Positions 10,082 to 18,383 are shown, counted from the first letter of the stretch. The stretch is DNA of 64,000 bases from Bradyrhizobium erythrophlei (GCA_900129675.1 FSRD01000001.1:4267501-4331500); one strand, 5' to 3'. Notes: generated from the letters alone by a model not told the origin. Numbers and translations are program-made.

Positions 10082-10232
10082 GGCCGTCTCCTCTCTTCTC
10101 GGAGTCCTGCCCTACGGGACGAACGCAGTTCGCAACCAGCAGCCCGTAGGCTTGTTGTAACTTGATGGGGAGCAGGCGATCGAAAGCAAATTCCAAACAA
10201 ACGGCAGGACGCTCTGCAGAGCGCTTAGCCAT
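9957..10232 (-). CDS. Small overlapping ORF between HTH gene and recombinase
   Basis: It starts at an ATG (10232) that overlaps the upstream gene's stop by eight bases and runs on into the recombinase gene in another frame. The first 50 residues (AFDRLLPIKLQQAYGLLVAN is the central part) occupy the gap between the two genes and look like a genuine helical peptide. The part after about residue 50 overlaps the recombinase and is less believable. It may be a small accessory factor or a leader that couples translation to the recombinase. I do not recognise the family. Confidence 0.45.
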   Translation of the reverse strand: MAKRSAERPAVCLEFAFDRLLPIKLQQAYGLLVANCVRPVGQDSEKRGDGREACSDLRQGLVGQTEGRTYHCEPNGSSARLRPTAGLQRAR

Positions 10233-10563
10233 GTCTTCCGCGCCGACGTGTTGCGGTCAAACGCTTCTCGATCGCCTCGGTGACAATCACGCTCAGCGGC
10301 AACCCGCTGCGCCTGGAATACGCACGCAATTGCGCGAGCACGTCGCGGGGAATTTTGAACGTCGCCGGCACTGACGGTTCTCCAACCGGCATCGCACGTC
10401 TGAGCGCACGCGCGCGTTGCAGATACCGATACGCTTGCCGCAGCGAGATGCCGCGTTCCTGCGCCAACATGGTCACCGCTTCTGCCACGCTGCTTCCCCG
10501 CGACAACAGGCCATGCGCCGCGTTCAAGTTCAGGGCTTTCTGCGTCTTCGTTGAACGTGCCAT
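10225..10563 (-). CDS. Small DNA-binding protein of the recombinase element (HTH plus RHH-like)
   Basis: A 112-residue basic protein, first gene of the element's operon. The middle reads LAQERGISLRQAYRYLQRAR, a Homeodomain-like helix-turn-helix. The C-terminal part, FKIPRDVLAQLRAYSRRSGL then PLSVIVTEAIEKRL, matches a ribbon-helix-helix pattern. Such a gene next to a recombinase is a natural candidate for a repressor or a directionality factor, though that is inference. The promoter must lie between 10564 and the right inverted repeat. Confidence 0.7.
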   Translation of the reverse strand: MARSTKTQKALNLNAAHGLLSRGSSVAEAVTMLAQERGISLRQAYRYLQRARALRRAMPVGEPSVPATFKIPRDVLAQLRAYSRRSGLPLSVIVTEAIEKRLTATRRRGRHG

Positions 10564-10730
10564 CTGACATAAACGTATTTATTTTTGAACATAACCATGG
10601 TTAACAACTCGTTTACGTGCGCCGCACGCATATTACCTTTTAAGACGCAGGTCGAGCACAGCCAGCCCTCTGCGCCAGCCACAAATCACCCGATCGAAGG
10701 TGAAGTTGCCTTTTGCGTAAGGGGAGTCGT

Positions 10731-11361
10731 CAGCCCAATCTTGGCAAACCTTTTCCTGCACTATGCGTTCGATCGTTGGATGAAGGAAAATAATCCAGAC
10801 ATTCCGTTCGAGCGCTACGCGGATGATGCCATCTGTCACTGTCGCAGTGAGGCGCAAGCGCTTTCATTGCGGCAAGCGCTGGAAGCGCGGCTTGCGGCGT
10901 GTAAGTTGGAATTGCATCCGCAAAAGACGAAGATTGTGTACTGCAAAGACTCGAACCGACCGAACGGTTATCCGGAGCAACGCTTCGATTTTCTGGGCTT
11001 TACGTTTCGACCCCGACAATCGATGAATCGCGCTGGAAAGCTGTTCGTCAGTTTCTCTCCTGCGGTCAGCGACACAGCGGCCAAGGCGATGCGCGAAGAC
11101 GCGCGTCGCTGGAAGCTGCATCATCGCAACGATCTCGACTTGGAGAAAATCGCCCAATGGGCACGGCCTATTCTTGTTGGCTGGGTCAACTATTACGGGC
11201 GTTTTCATCGTTCGGCGCTTCGCAGGGCACTGCGCACAGTAGATCCATTTATCGTGCGCTGGGCACAGCGGAAATACAAAAGACTTCGGGGACACGCAAA
11301 GCGAGCGTGGGGCTGGTTACGCGGGGTCAAATCCCGCCAGCCGAACCTGTTCGCCCATTGA
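10731..11361 (+). pseudogene. ltrA: Group II intron reverse transcriptase/maturase, 3' part (split)
   Basis: This part continues the reverse transcriptase after the recombinase element. It begins SPILANLFLHYAFD, has the catalytic ERYADDAICHC (RT5, YADD), then RFDFLGFTFRPR (RT6/7) and the maturase or X domain with WARPILVGWVNYYGRFHRSA. No HNH endonuclease follows. An open frame can be read back to 10585 inside the element, but without a ribosome site it is not a likely independent gene. Alone this half lacks the first catalytic aspartate and cannot polymerise. Confidence 0.88.
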
Positions 11362-11463
11362 TCCACGGAATCTCCGGTTGGGGCGATAGGAGCCGGATGA
11401 GTCGAGAGACTCACGTCCGGTTCTCGGAGGGCGTGGGGGTGGAATTCCCCCGCGCTACTCGAC

Positions 11464-11706
11464 CATCTGAAAGCCTATGCTGACGGGCGCGAAGCGCGAG
11501 ACGGCATCGGATCATGGATGAACTTTTACAATCATCGCCGCCCGCATCAGGCGATGAACAACCAGTTTCCCATGGCGGCATGGCGTGCCGGCATGGACAG
11601 GATCGAGGCGGCGAAGACTGTGGATATGCCGCTTCGCTTGGACAACGCAAACGCGTTGCCCACATACCCACAGCAGACGCAAAAGCAGCAGCAGGAAGCT
11701 GCTTGA
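11464..11706 (+). CDS. IS3-family transposase OrfB, 3' exon
   Basis: In-frame continuation of OrfB after the intron: HLKAYADGREARDGIGSWMN, then FYNHRRPHQAMNNQFPMAAW, the usual C-terminal signature of IS3 transposases. It ends at TGA 11706, about 75 bases before the right terminal repeat. It has no start of its own and depends on splicing. Confidence 0.9.
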   Translation, partial: HLKAYADGREARDGIGSWMNFYNHRRPHQAMNNQFPMAAWRAGMDRIEAAKTVDMPLRLDNANALPTYPQQTQKQQQEAA

Positions 11707-11783
11707 TTTGAAGGACAAAGGCAGGCGCGATCACACCTTAACTTCGGCGATCCCTGGTCCCAGGTCCGGGGTCCACTTCAGTC

Positions 11784-12152
11784 GTCTGCTCATGGTCTCT
11801 CCTGTTCACGGCAATTATCGCCGCTGTCAGGCAGAAATTCCACTTATCGTCCTGTCCAGATTTCCGCGACCGGCTCTGACCGTGTTCTTAAATCGCGAGC
11901 CCCCCTTTCTTTCCACATGCGCCTGCTTCACAAAGAGGACTTCAGAACGGTCTGCGAAGAGGGCGTGACGCGGCCGTCCGCTCTGGGACCCCAACATCTT
12001 GCGACGCGGTTTAAGAACCTTATCCTGGACACTTGGCGACCAGCGACGTGAAACAACGGTAAGACATTTTGTCGGCAGATGGTCAGTTGACATCTGGGCG
12101 GCCGACTCCCCCACGATGTGGGCGAGATGTATTAGCAAATGCGGATTGATTC
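11784..12152. other. Intergenic, no gene recognised
   Basis: Between the IS3 right end and the flippase gene I see only short frames in both strands and no family signature. The Ig-like repeat cut at the IS left end does not continue here. Confidence 0.5.
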
Positions 12153-13589
12153 CTATTCTCTTCGCATCTCAGCAAGCGTTCGATAATACCCCGTCGCCAA
12201 CAAAATAGTAGCATATAACACCAAAACTGCGGTAGGCCCGACTATCGCAGCAATTGGGGCCGATGGCTCGAGCAGGTCGGCGCAAAAACGTACCACGATT
12301 GCGCAAACTGCCGATACGCTCCAAATTTTTCCAAGGTTTTTCCAATCCTGCAATTTTGCGATAGGAACGCTCATCACCTTCGAAAGTCTTTTCAGAAAAA
12401 GCGTATACACCACGAAAGTGGCCACTACCGACCCTATAGCCGCACCCGGCAAACCGTAATACCAGACACCGACCAAACTGGATATTACAGCAAAGGGCAA
12501 AATTGAAGCTTCATAGCGCAAATTATATGAACCTTGTCCGAACACATTCAGCAGGGTGGTAATTTCAACCGAAACCAAGGTCTGAACCAGATAAATGCGC
12601 AACACTGGCGAGCCGCTCACGTACTCTTTCGTAAACAGGAACTGGATGACCTCGTCGGAAAAGGCGAATAACGCCGCAATAGCGGGGAACATGATCGCGC
12701 TGACGATTACATTGCCTTGATTGTTCAGGCGCAATAGCTCTTGGTGACTACCAAGTGAATGGAGGTGGCTCATCTTGGGCAAGAGCAAGTTCCCCAGTAC
12801 GGTTCTCAGGATTTCAAACGGCATGAGGAGCGTAGTTGCGATTGAAAAAATGCCGAACACTGCTGGCGAAAACACCGCGGCGACAATCCATTGCTCGGTC
12901 TGTTTCCGCATGTGGAATAGCAAGCCGGCCACGCCAAATGGAAGAGCATAACGAAGCTGTACACGGAATTGCTGCATGTCCAGCGGGAACAGTCGAATAC
13001 CGCAATAGCGTGCAATGAAATAGGCCAAAAACCCAAGGCGCATGCAGGCACCAATCAATGTGGCAACCAGCACCTCTTCAAGCCGTTGAAAAAATACTGC
13101 TGCGGAAATTATGAGCGCGGCCCTGAGCACCGATGTGGCCAGGATAGCTTGTGCCTGCCAGCGAATCTGCTCTGCGGCGTTGGGTAACACGTCGAGTAAC
13201 AAGCCCAAATTCCAGGCAAGCAGGAAAAGCGCAAGGAAAAACCCATGGTGGTGCAGCAGGTCTTTCATGCCCGAGGGCAGGGCATTACCAAAGACAAAAA
13301 TCAGAAGCACCGCAATCATCGTTATGCCAAGCAAGAACAGCGCCGTCTGCCCGACATAAAGCCGGCGTCGCTCTGAATCCAAACGGACAAAGAAGAAAAG
13401 CAAGCTGCGGGGCAGTTCAAAGTTGAACAACAAGGCCACGGTAGTTACTAGCAGCCAGAACAACCGATATTCGCCAAAGGCTGTGGTGCCGATCGTTCGC
13501 ACCAGAACGACCGGCGTCAATAGCATGATGGCCTGTTCGACGTAGCGCGCAACGGAGAGTACAATGCCTTGACGGAATATTGATGCCAT
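12153..13589 (-). CDS. Polysaccharide flippase (Wzx-like, MOP superfamily)
   Basis: A 478-residue polytopic membrane protein with roughly 12-14 hydrophobic segments spaced along its length. The N-terminus IFRQGIVLSVARYVEQAIML and the second segment TTAFGEYRLFWLL resemble the polysaccharide-biosynthesis (Polysacc_synt) family. The role would be to flip lipid-linked repeat units across the inner membrane before polymerisation. It sits alone, minus strand, between two mobile-element clusters, cut off from the glycosyltransferases it probably served. Confidence 0.85.
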   Translation of the reverse strand: MASIFRQGIVLSVARYVEQAIMLLTPVVLVRTIGTTAFGEYRLFWLLVTTVALLFNFELPRSLLFFFVRLDSERRRLYVGQTALFLLGITMIAVLLIFVFGNALPSGMKDLLHHHGFFLALFLLAWNLGLLLDVLPNAAEQIRWQAQAILATSVLRAALIISAAVFFQRLEEVLVATLIGACMRLGFLAYFIARYCGIRLFPLDMQQFRVQLRYALPFGVAGLLFHMRKQTEQWIVAAVFSPAVFGIFSIATTLLMPFEILRTVLGNLLLPKMSHLHSLGSHQELLRLNNQGNVIVSAIMFPAIAALFAFSDEVIQFLFTKEYVSGSPVLRIYLVQTLVSVEITTLLNVFGQGSYNLRYEASILPFAVISSLVGVWYYGLPGAAIGSVVATFVVYTLFLKRLSKVMSVPIAKLQDWKNLGKIWSVSAVCAIVVRFCADLLEPSAPIAAIVGPTAVLVLYATILLATGYYRTLAEMRRE

Positions 13590-13689
13590 GAATCAGCGAC
13601 CTAGATGGTAGCGGCGATGGCGCCGAAGAAGACAAAGTTGGCAGGAACGTCGGCCCGAATCGTACCAGACTTCGCGCGCTGCACACAAC

Positions 13690-14135
13690 ACAATTGGCTC
13701 CTGCTTCATCCAGGGACGGGTAGAGTCCGAGTTGATTTGAACCCATTTGGCTCGGTGGAGCAACGGGACGGGGTGCGGAGCCCTCAGTCTAGCGCAGCGT
13801 CCTATCCCGTTGCTCTTCGGGAGCACTCCTTTTGGCGCAGCTGGCTGGCGCGAGGTTACCGAGGCCACTAACGGCCTGATCATGTTGCAATCGTCTTTCC
13901 AGAGCGACAGAACCTCTCGTGTGTGTGCGCGCGAGAGCTGAACAACGCTTCGTTCAGCGACTCGTCCGGGAGGCGGCCATTGAAGCTCTCCACAATCGCA
14001 CTCTGATCTGGCTTGCCGGGCGCGATGTAGCGCCACTCGATCTCGTTCCCCCGCGACCCGCGCGGCATCGCTATGCTGGTGAACTCGGTGCGGTTGTCAG
14101 AAGCGATCATTTCCCGATGACCGCGGATAGCGATG
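13690..14135 (-). pseudogene. IS3-family transposase relic (C-terminal part)
   Basis: The minus strand reads IEWRYIAPGKPDQSAIVESF then NGRLPDESLNEALF, the last catalytic region of an IS3-type OrfB, followed after a frameshift by LWKDDCNMIRPL, the usual C-terminal W-R-x-D-Y-N-x-x-R-P motif in decayed form. Downstream bases match the 3' tail of such elements. No intact ends or N-terminal half remain. Confidence 0.75.
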
Positions 14136-14440
14136 TCAGGCCGCCTGATTGGCCGGCGCGCTGCGCCTATTCCAATTCCAGGGAAGCAGTTCGTCGAGTA
14201 CTTTAAGCGGACTTCGGTGACGATATTGGCGGCGATGACCAGGCCATCCATGATCGCGGCTCCCCTCGCCACTGCGATCTGAGCCGCGGAACAGCCAGGA
14301 CTTGCGGCCCAAAGCGATGCGGCGCACGCCACGCGCGGCGGCGATCGACAGGCAGATCCGGCCATCCGCGGTGACCTCCAGCGTCTCAGTGATGTCCTCG
14401 CGAGTTCGGAGAGCCGGGCACCGCCGCAGCAGGGTGCCCT
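14136..14440 (-). pseudogene. IS66-family TnpC relic
   Basis: The minus strand has REDITETLEV, resembling the zinc-finger segment of IS66 TnpC, fused by an internal deletion to RRIALGRKSWLFRGSDRSGE and, after another shift, to KVLDELLPWNW, the C-terminal end of TnpC. The piece is abutted by the IS3 relic on one side and by the IS630 insertion on the other. Confidence 0.75.
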
Positions 14441-14441
14441 A

Positions 14442-15559
14442 GTACCCACTTTTCTTAGATCGTGAGTCGTGATTCAAGGTCGGGATGATACCCGAAGGAA
14501 GAGAAGTCCGCCTTTCGAGGAAAGATCGCAAGGTGCTTGAGGCGTGTTGTCGCTCACCGATGACATTGCAGCGCGATTTGAAGCGAGCACGGATAGTTCT
14601 GTTGGCGGCGGTCGGGCGCAGCACCCGGTCGATCGCCAAGGAAGTTGGGGTCCAGCCGCGGATTGTCAGCCTTTGGCGGCATCGCTATGCCGATCATGGC
14701 CTTGAAGGGCTGCAAGACAAGCCGCGGCCGGGCAAGCAGCCGATCTATACGAAGGCCACCGACAAGCGGATTCTGAGGCTGCTGGACAAACCGCCACCGG
14801 ACGGGTTCGCACGCTGGACCGGGCCCCTGCTGGCCGGGGCGCTGGGCGATGTCGACGTCCAATATGTCTGGCGGTTCCTGCGCAGCCACAAGATTGACCT
14901 CGCGGCTCGCAAGTCCTGGTGTGAGAGCAACGACCCGAACTTTACGGCCAAAGCCGCCGATGTTGTTGGCCTCTATGTCGCCCCGCCCGAGAAGGCCATT
15001 GTGCTATGCGTGGACGAAAAGCCCTCGATCCAGGCTTTGGAGCGAGCGCAGGGCTATCTGAAGCTGCCCAATGGCCGCGCCTTGACCGGCCAGAGCCACG
15101 ACTACAAGCGACATGGCACCACAACGCTGTTTGCGGCGCTCGAAGTCGCCACCGGAAGGATCATTGCGGCCCATTCAAAACGGCGTCGCCGCGTCGAGTT
15201 TCTCGACTTCATGAACAGTGTCACCACGGCTTTTCCGAACCGCCAGCTTCACGTCATCCTCGACAACCTCAACACCCACAAGAAGAACGAGCCTTGGCTC
15301 AAGGCGCATCCCAATGTGCAATTCCATTTTACACCGACAAGCGCGTCCTGGCTCAATCAGGTCGAGGTATGGTTCTCGATCTTGCAGGGGCAGTCGCTCA
15401 GCGGCACCTCCTTCACAAGTCTCAAACAGCTTCAGGAACACATCGATGCCTACATCAACGCATATAACGACAAAGCTGAGCCCTTCGTCTGGACCAAGAA
15501 AAAGGTCCGTCAACGCCGATTCAAAGGCCGCCGTATCACTCAGCTCTGATTCCGGGTAC
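14442..15559 (+). mobile_element. IS630-family insertion sequence
   Basis: An apparently complete element, flanked on each side by TA (14440-14441 and 15560-15561), the expected target of IS630/Tc1-mariner elements. Only the outermost bases of the ends match clearly (GTACCC / GGGTAC). It carries one intact transposase gene. Its right edge is shared with the next element, which inserted into the CTAG created there. Confidence 0.85.
14485..15549 (+). CDS. IS630-family transposase
   Basis: A 354-residue DDE transposase. The N-terminal half is a helix-turn-helix region (STRSIAKEVGVQPRIVSLWR and an LQDKPRPGKQP linker). The catalytic half has LCVDEKPSIQALERAQG (first D), HVILDNLNTHKK (second D) and SWLNQVEVWFSIL (the E). 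Frame, length and motifs are intact, so it may be active. Confidence 0.93.
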   Translation: MIPEGREVRLSRKDRKVLEACCRSPMTLQRDLKRARIVLLAAVGRSTRSIAKEVGVQPRIVSLWRHRYADHGLEGLQDKPRPGKQPIYTKATDKRILRLLDKPPPDGFARWTGPLLAGALGDVDVQYVWRFLRSHKIDLAARKSWCESNDPNFTAKAADVVGLYVAPPEKAIVLCVDEKPSIQALERAQGYLKLPNGRALTGQSHDYKRHGTTTLFAALEVATGRIIAAHSKRRRRVEFLDFMNSVTTAFPNRQLHVILDNLNTHKKNEPWLKAHPNVQFHFTPTSASWLNQVEVWFSILQGQSLSGTSFTSLKQLQEHIDAYINAYNDKAEPFVWTKKKVRQRRFKGRRITQL

Positions 15560-15562
15560 TAG

Positions 15563-17159
15563 CAGCCTGTCGGACTTAGCGGAGCGAGCGGGGTTAGGTA
15601 GAATCGATGCATTGATTCGGCCTTTCTTCGACTGGGTGGGGCGCCGTTGAGCAATTTCCGTACGATCGATCGCGAGACCGGATACCTTCTGCCGCCGTCG
15701 GTGGACGAGTGGCTTCCTGAGAGGCACTTGGCGCGCTTCGTTGTCGAGGTCATTGATGGGCTGGATCTTTCGGCGATGAGCAACAGCTACCGGGGAGCGG
15801 GATCGGCTTCGTACCATCCCGCGCTGCTGCTGGGCCTGCTCGTATACGGATATGCGACGGGCGTGTTCTCGAGCCGGAAGCTGGAGCGGGCGACGTACGA
15901 TTCGGTGGCGTTCCGCTTCATTGCGGCGAACGACCATCCCGATCACGACACGATCGCGACATTTCGGCGGCGCTTTCTCAAGGAGATCGAGGGGCTGTTC
16001 GTGCGGCTGCTGGAGCTGGCGCGCGAGATGGGGATGCTCAAGATCGGCACCGTTGCGCTCGACGGCACGAAGATCCACGCCAACGCCAGCCGGCACAGCG
16101 CGCTGTCGTATGAGCACGCCGGCAAGATTGAGGCGCAATTGAAGGCGGAAGTGGCCGATCTGCTGGCGCGGGCGGAAGCCGCGGACAAAGCGGATGTGCC
16201 CGACGGCATGTCAATTCCTGAGGAATTGGCACGCCGCGAGAAGCGCTTGGCGAAGCTTGCCGAGGCCCGCGCCAAGATCGAAGCCCGCGCCAAAGAGCGG
16301 TATGAACGGGAGAAGGCCGAGCATGAGGCCAAGCTGGCGGCGCGTGCGGCAAAGGCCAAGGCCACCGGCAAGAAGTCCGGAGGCAAGCCGCCCCAGCCCC
16401 CTACCGAAGGTGCGCTGCCAACCGATCAGATCAATCTGACCGACGAAGAGTCGCGCATCATGCCGGTGGCAGGCGGTGGCTTCGAGCAGTGCTACAACGC
16501 CCAGGCGGTGGTGGCGGCGAACAGCCTCCTGGTGATCGCCGCGCAGGTGGTTCAGGCGCCCAACGACAAGCAGCAGATCGAGCCGTTGCTGAAGCGGATC
16601 GAGGCCTTGCCGGCGGAGCTGGGAAAGCCGACCACTTTGTTGGCGGACACCGGCTACTTCAGTGAAGCCAACGTCATGCTGTGCGCGGCGGCGCAGATCG
16701 ACCCGATGATCGCGCAGGGCCGGCAATCGCATTATCCGCCCCTGTCGGAGCGCTTTGCAAAAGCACCGCCGGCGCCGCAGAACCCAACGGCGCTCGATGC
16801 CATGAGCTACCGTCTGCAGACGCCCGAAGGCAAGAAGCTCTATGCCCTGCGCAAGCAGACCCCGGAACCGGTGTTCGGGATCATCAAATCGGTGATGGGC
16901 TTCCGCCAGTTCCTGTTGCGCGGCCTTGAGAAGGTGCAAGGTGAGTGGAGCCTCGTCACCATGGCGTGGAATATGAAGCGAATGTTCGCCCTGGCGGCCG
17001 CTTGAAGCGCCCGCCGTCCCTACGCGGCGTTCCGCTCGGTACCGGAATGCTCGCTGACGTCGCATTCTTCCCTCAGGGACTATTGAATCCGTCCGTCACC
17101 CAGGTGCGGCACGCCGTCGTCTGCACATGCCAAGATCGACACCTCAGTCCGACAGGCTG
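15563..17159 (+). mobile_element. IS1182-type insertion sequence
   Basis: Inverted repeats CAGCCTGTCGGACT (15563) and AGTCCGACAGGCTG (ending 17159) are flanked by the 4-base direct repeat CTAG (15559-15562 and 17160-17163). The left CTAG is formed by the last base of the IS630 element plus its TA duplication. This shows that the element inserted after IS630 and exactly at its border. Confidence 0.88.
15647..17005 (+). CDS. IS1182-type transposase
   Basis: A 452-residue DDE transposase. The N-terminal region reads LPPSVDEWLPERHLARFVVE and YHPALLLGLLVYGYATG, then FRFIAANDHPDHDTIATFRR. A charged coiled-coil (about 165-260) separates this from the catalytic half with ADTGYFSEANV and the C-terminal PEPVFGIIKSVMGFRQFLLR. 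The start may be an ATG-less codon at 15647. Intact and of normal length. Confidence 0.9.
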   Translation: MSNFRTIDRETGYLLPPSVDEWLPERHLARFVVEVIDGLDLSAMSNSYRGAGSASYHPALLLGLLVYGYATGVFSSRKLERATYDSVAFRFIAANDHPDHDTIATFRRRFLKEIEGLFVRLLELAREMGMLKIGTVALDGTKIHANASRHSALSYEHAGKIEAQLKAEVADLLARAEAADKADVPDGMSIPEELARREKRLAKLAEARAKIEARAKERYEREKAEHEAKLAARAAKAKATGKKSGGKPPQPPTEGALPTDQINLTDEESRIMPVAGGGFEQCYNAQAVVAANSLLVIAAQVVQAPNDKQQIEPLLKRIEALPAELGKPTTLLADTGYFSEANVMLCAAAQIDPMIAQGRQSHYPPLSERFAKAPPAPQNPTALDAMSYRLQTPEGKKLYALRKQTPEPVFGIIKSVMGFRQFLLRGLEKVQGEWSLVTMAWNMKRMFALAAA

Positions 17160-17164
17160 CTAGA

Positions 17165-17449
17165 CTATAGACTAGAATTCAATGGCGCAGTTCCTCGAGC
17201 GCCTTCGCGGTTTCCTTCATCTCGTTGAGGATCGTTGAGGATCTGGCGCTGCTCGACGGCCGCTTCGCGCGCCGCTTCGGCCGCGGCGCGCAGCTCCTCG
17301 CCGGCCTTGCGTGCCTCGTGTTCCGCGGCCGCACGGGCCTGTGCTGTCGCGCCGCTCTTCTTCGTGACGCCGGTTGCGCTCGGCCGCCTCGCGGCCTGCC
17401 TCCGCCGCGCTTCGGCTTCCTCGGGCGTCAAGTTGCGGGTCTCGGCCAT
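17165..17449 (-). pseudogene. Coiled-coil protein, frame disturbed by a 10-base duplication
   Basis: From an ATG at 17449, eight bases after the methyltransferase stop, the minus strand encodes an alanine/glutamate/arginine-rich helix (MAETRNLTPEEAEARRRQAA). Near the end the ten bases GATCCTCAAC are present twice in a row (about 17224-17243). With one copy removed the frame continues ILNEMKETAKALEELRH and stops about 15 bases before the IS1182 border. The present frame ends differently at 17165. I do not recognise the family. Confidence 0.45.
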
Positions 17450-17457
17450 CCGCCCGT

Positions 17458-18297
17458 CTAAATCGGCCTGAGCACGCAATAGACGTTATGCGCGATGAAG
17501 TCCTGCAGCACCGGAACGCGGGCGAGCGCGTTGGACAGCGGCCGCACGAGCGGCAGCTCGATTGCGTTCACGGCGAGGTAGTCGAACTGCCAGCCCGCGG
17601 CGCGCAGGTGCCCCAGGAACTCGGAGTAGCGCATCTGGTTCAGGCCCCCGGCGATCTCGCGCAGGCGCTGCGCCGGGTCGGTCGGCCGGAAGCACTCGCG
17701 CCGCAGCCTGAGCATGGCTTGCTCCGAGAAGAGCACGCCGCGCCACGGAATCTGCAGGCGGAAGAAGCCCCACATGTGGTCGCCGAAGGGCGAATGGAAC
17801 AGCGGCCCGAAGCTCACCACGGCGACGCCGCCCGGCGCGATGAGCTCCTTCATGCGCGCGAGGAACTGGCGCGGCGCCTCGATGTGCTCGAAGACGTCGA
17901 AGGAAAGCAGCACGTCGTACTTGTGCCGCGGTCTCCAGGTGTGCAGGTCGCAGCATTCGAAGCTCGCGTTGGCGAGCCCCATGCGCGCCGCGTGCGTGCG
18001 CGCGGTGTCGATCGAGCGCGGCACGAAATCGACGCCGGTGATCTGGCCCACGCCCATGTGCGCGAGCGCGAGCGTCAACTCGCCGGTGCCGCAGCCCATG
18101 TCGAGGTAGCGCTTCGCCAGATCGGCCCTGAGGTGGCCGCCGAAGCGCCGCATCAGCTTTCGCATCTTCGGCATCGCCGCCTCGAAGGTTTGCGAGGTGG
18201 CCTGGCCGGCGTGCGAGTTGAGCTCTTCCTCGGTGGCGATGTTGCGGCGGTGCGCGAGGACTTTGAGCATCCAGTAGTCGAGGGTCTCACCTAGCAT
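17458..18297 (-). CDS. Class I SAM-dependent methyltransferase
   Basis: A 279-residue Rossmann-fold methyltransferase. LDMGCGTGELTLALA is motif I (SAM glycine loop), GVDFVPRSIDTARTHAA the acidic loop, and VLLSFDVFEHIEAPRQFL motif IV/post-motif. The C-terminus lies on HNVYCVLRPI. Codons are far more GC-rich than the neighbouring polysaccharide genes, suggesting transfer. Upstream coding-like sequence (APTLAWLARLTGRTQLRTE) runs into the start, so the true gene or its upstream partner was probably longer before the segment was grafted here. Substrate unknown; a sugar or lipid is possible from context. Confidence 0.85.
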   Translation of the reverse strand: MLGETLDYWMLKVLAHRRNIATEEELNSHAGQATSQTFEAAMPKMRKLMRRFGGHLRADLAKRYLDMGCGTGELTLALAHMGVGQITGVDFVPRSIDTARTHAARMGLANASFECCDLHTWRPRHKYDVLLSFDVFEHIEAPRQFLARMKELIAPGGVAVVSFGPLFHSPFGDHMWGFFRLQIPWRGVLFSEQAMLRLRRECFRPTDPAQRLREIAGGLNQMRYSEFLGHLRAAGWQFDYLAVNAIELPLVRPLSNALARVPVLQDFIAHNVYCVLRPI

Positions 18298-18383
18298 GAG
18301 GGCTTCCTTCGGTGCAAATGACGATTCGGTGCGAAGCTGCGTGCGGCCGGTGAGCCGCGCCAGCCACGCGAGCGTCGGCGCTG

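Larger units (their letters stand above)
8425..10728 (-). mobile_element. Serine-recombinase transposon with 26-base terminal inverted repeats
   Basis: The ends are near-identical inverted repeats at 8425-8450 and 10703-10728 (25 of 26 bases match, starting GACTCCCCTTACGC). On both sides lies the dinucleotide GT (8423-8424 and 10729-10730), the expected 2-base crossover of a serine recombinase. Taking out the element plus one GT rebuilds an uninterrupted PQGAVVSPILANL reverse-transcriptase motif. It carries three minus-strand genes in an operon: an HTH/RHH-like protein, a small overlapping frame and the large recombinase. Confidence 0.9.
7312..11463 (+). mobile_element. Group II intron inside the IS3 transposase gene
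   Basis: The 5' end GTGTGCTGTG fits the GUGYG consensus. Near the 3' end lies a domain V hairpin (about 11391-11424, GAGCCGGATGAGT / GAGA / ACTCACGTCCGGTTC), then a domain VI stem (about 11425-11455) with bulge region, ending in AC at 11463. It encodes an intron reverse transcriptase without an HNH endonuclease domain. Subtracting the 2.3-kb insertion leaves about 1.85 kb, close to RmInt1-like introns. The exons join in frame. The split reverse transcriptase means splicing aid would have to come in trans. Confidence 0.92.
6243..11780 (+). mobile_element. IS3-family insertion sequence carrying nested insertions
   Basis: The element is bounded by 16-base inverted repeats, TGAAGTGGACCCCGGA at 6243-6258 and its reverse complement at 11765-11780. 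It is flanked by a 3-base direct repeat GTC (6240-6242 and 11781-11783), the size common in this family. It encodes OrfA and OrfB, with OrfB split by a group II intron at 7312-11463. Removing the intron leaves an ordinary IS of about 1.39 kb. It lies directly after an Ig-like gene remnant. Confidence 0.93.

Noticed and set aside
10585..10730. Independent start of the 3' reverse-transcriptase part within the recombinase element
   Set aside because: The open frame has no ribosome site and its residues before 10731 belong to the element end.
7784..11361. Reverse transcriptase as part of a retron, DGR or anti-phage RT system
   Set aside because: The RT motifs, maturase domain, domain V/VI hairpins and clean exon junctions identify a group II intron; no msr/msd, template repeat or partner effector gene is present.
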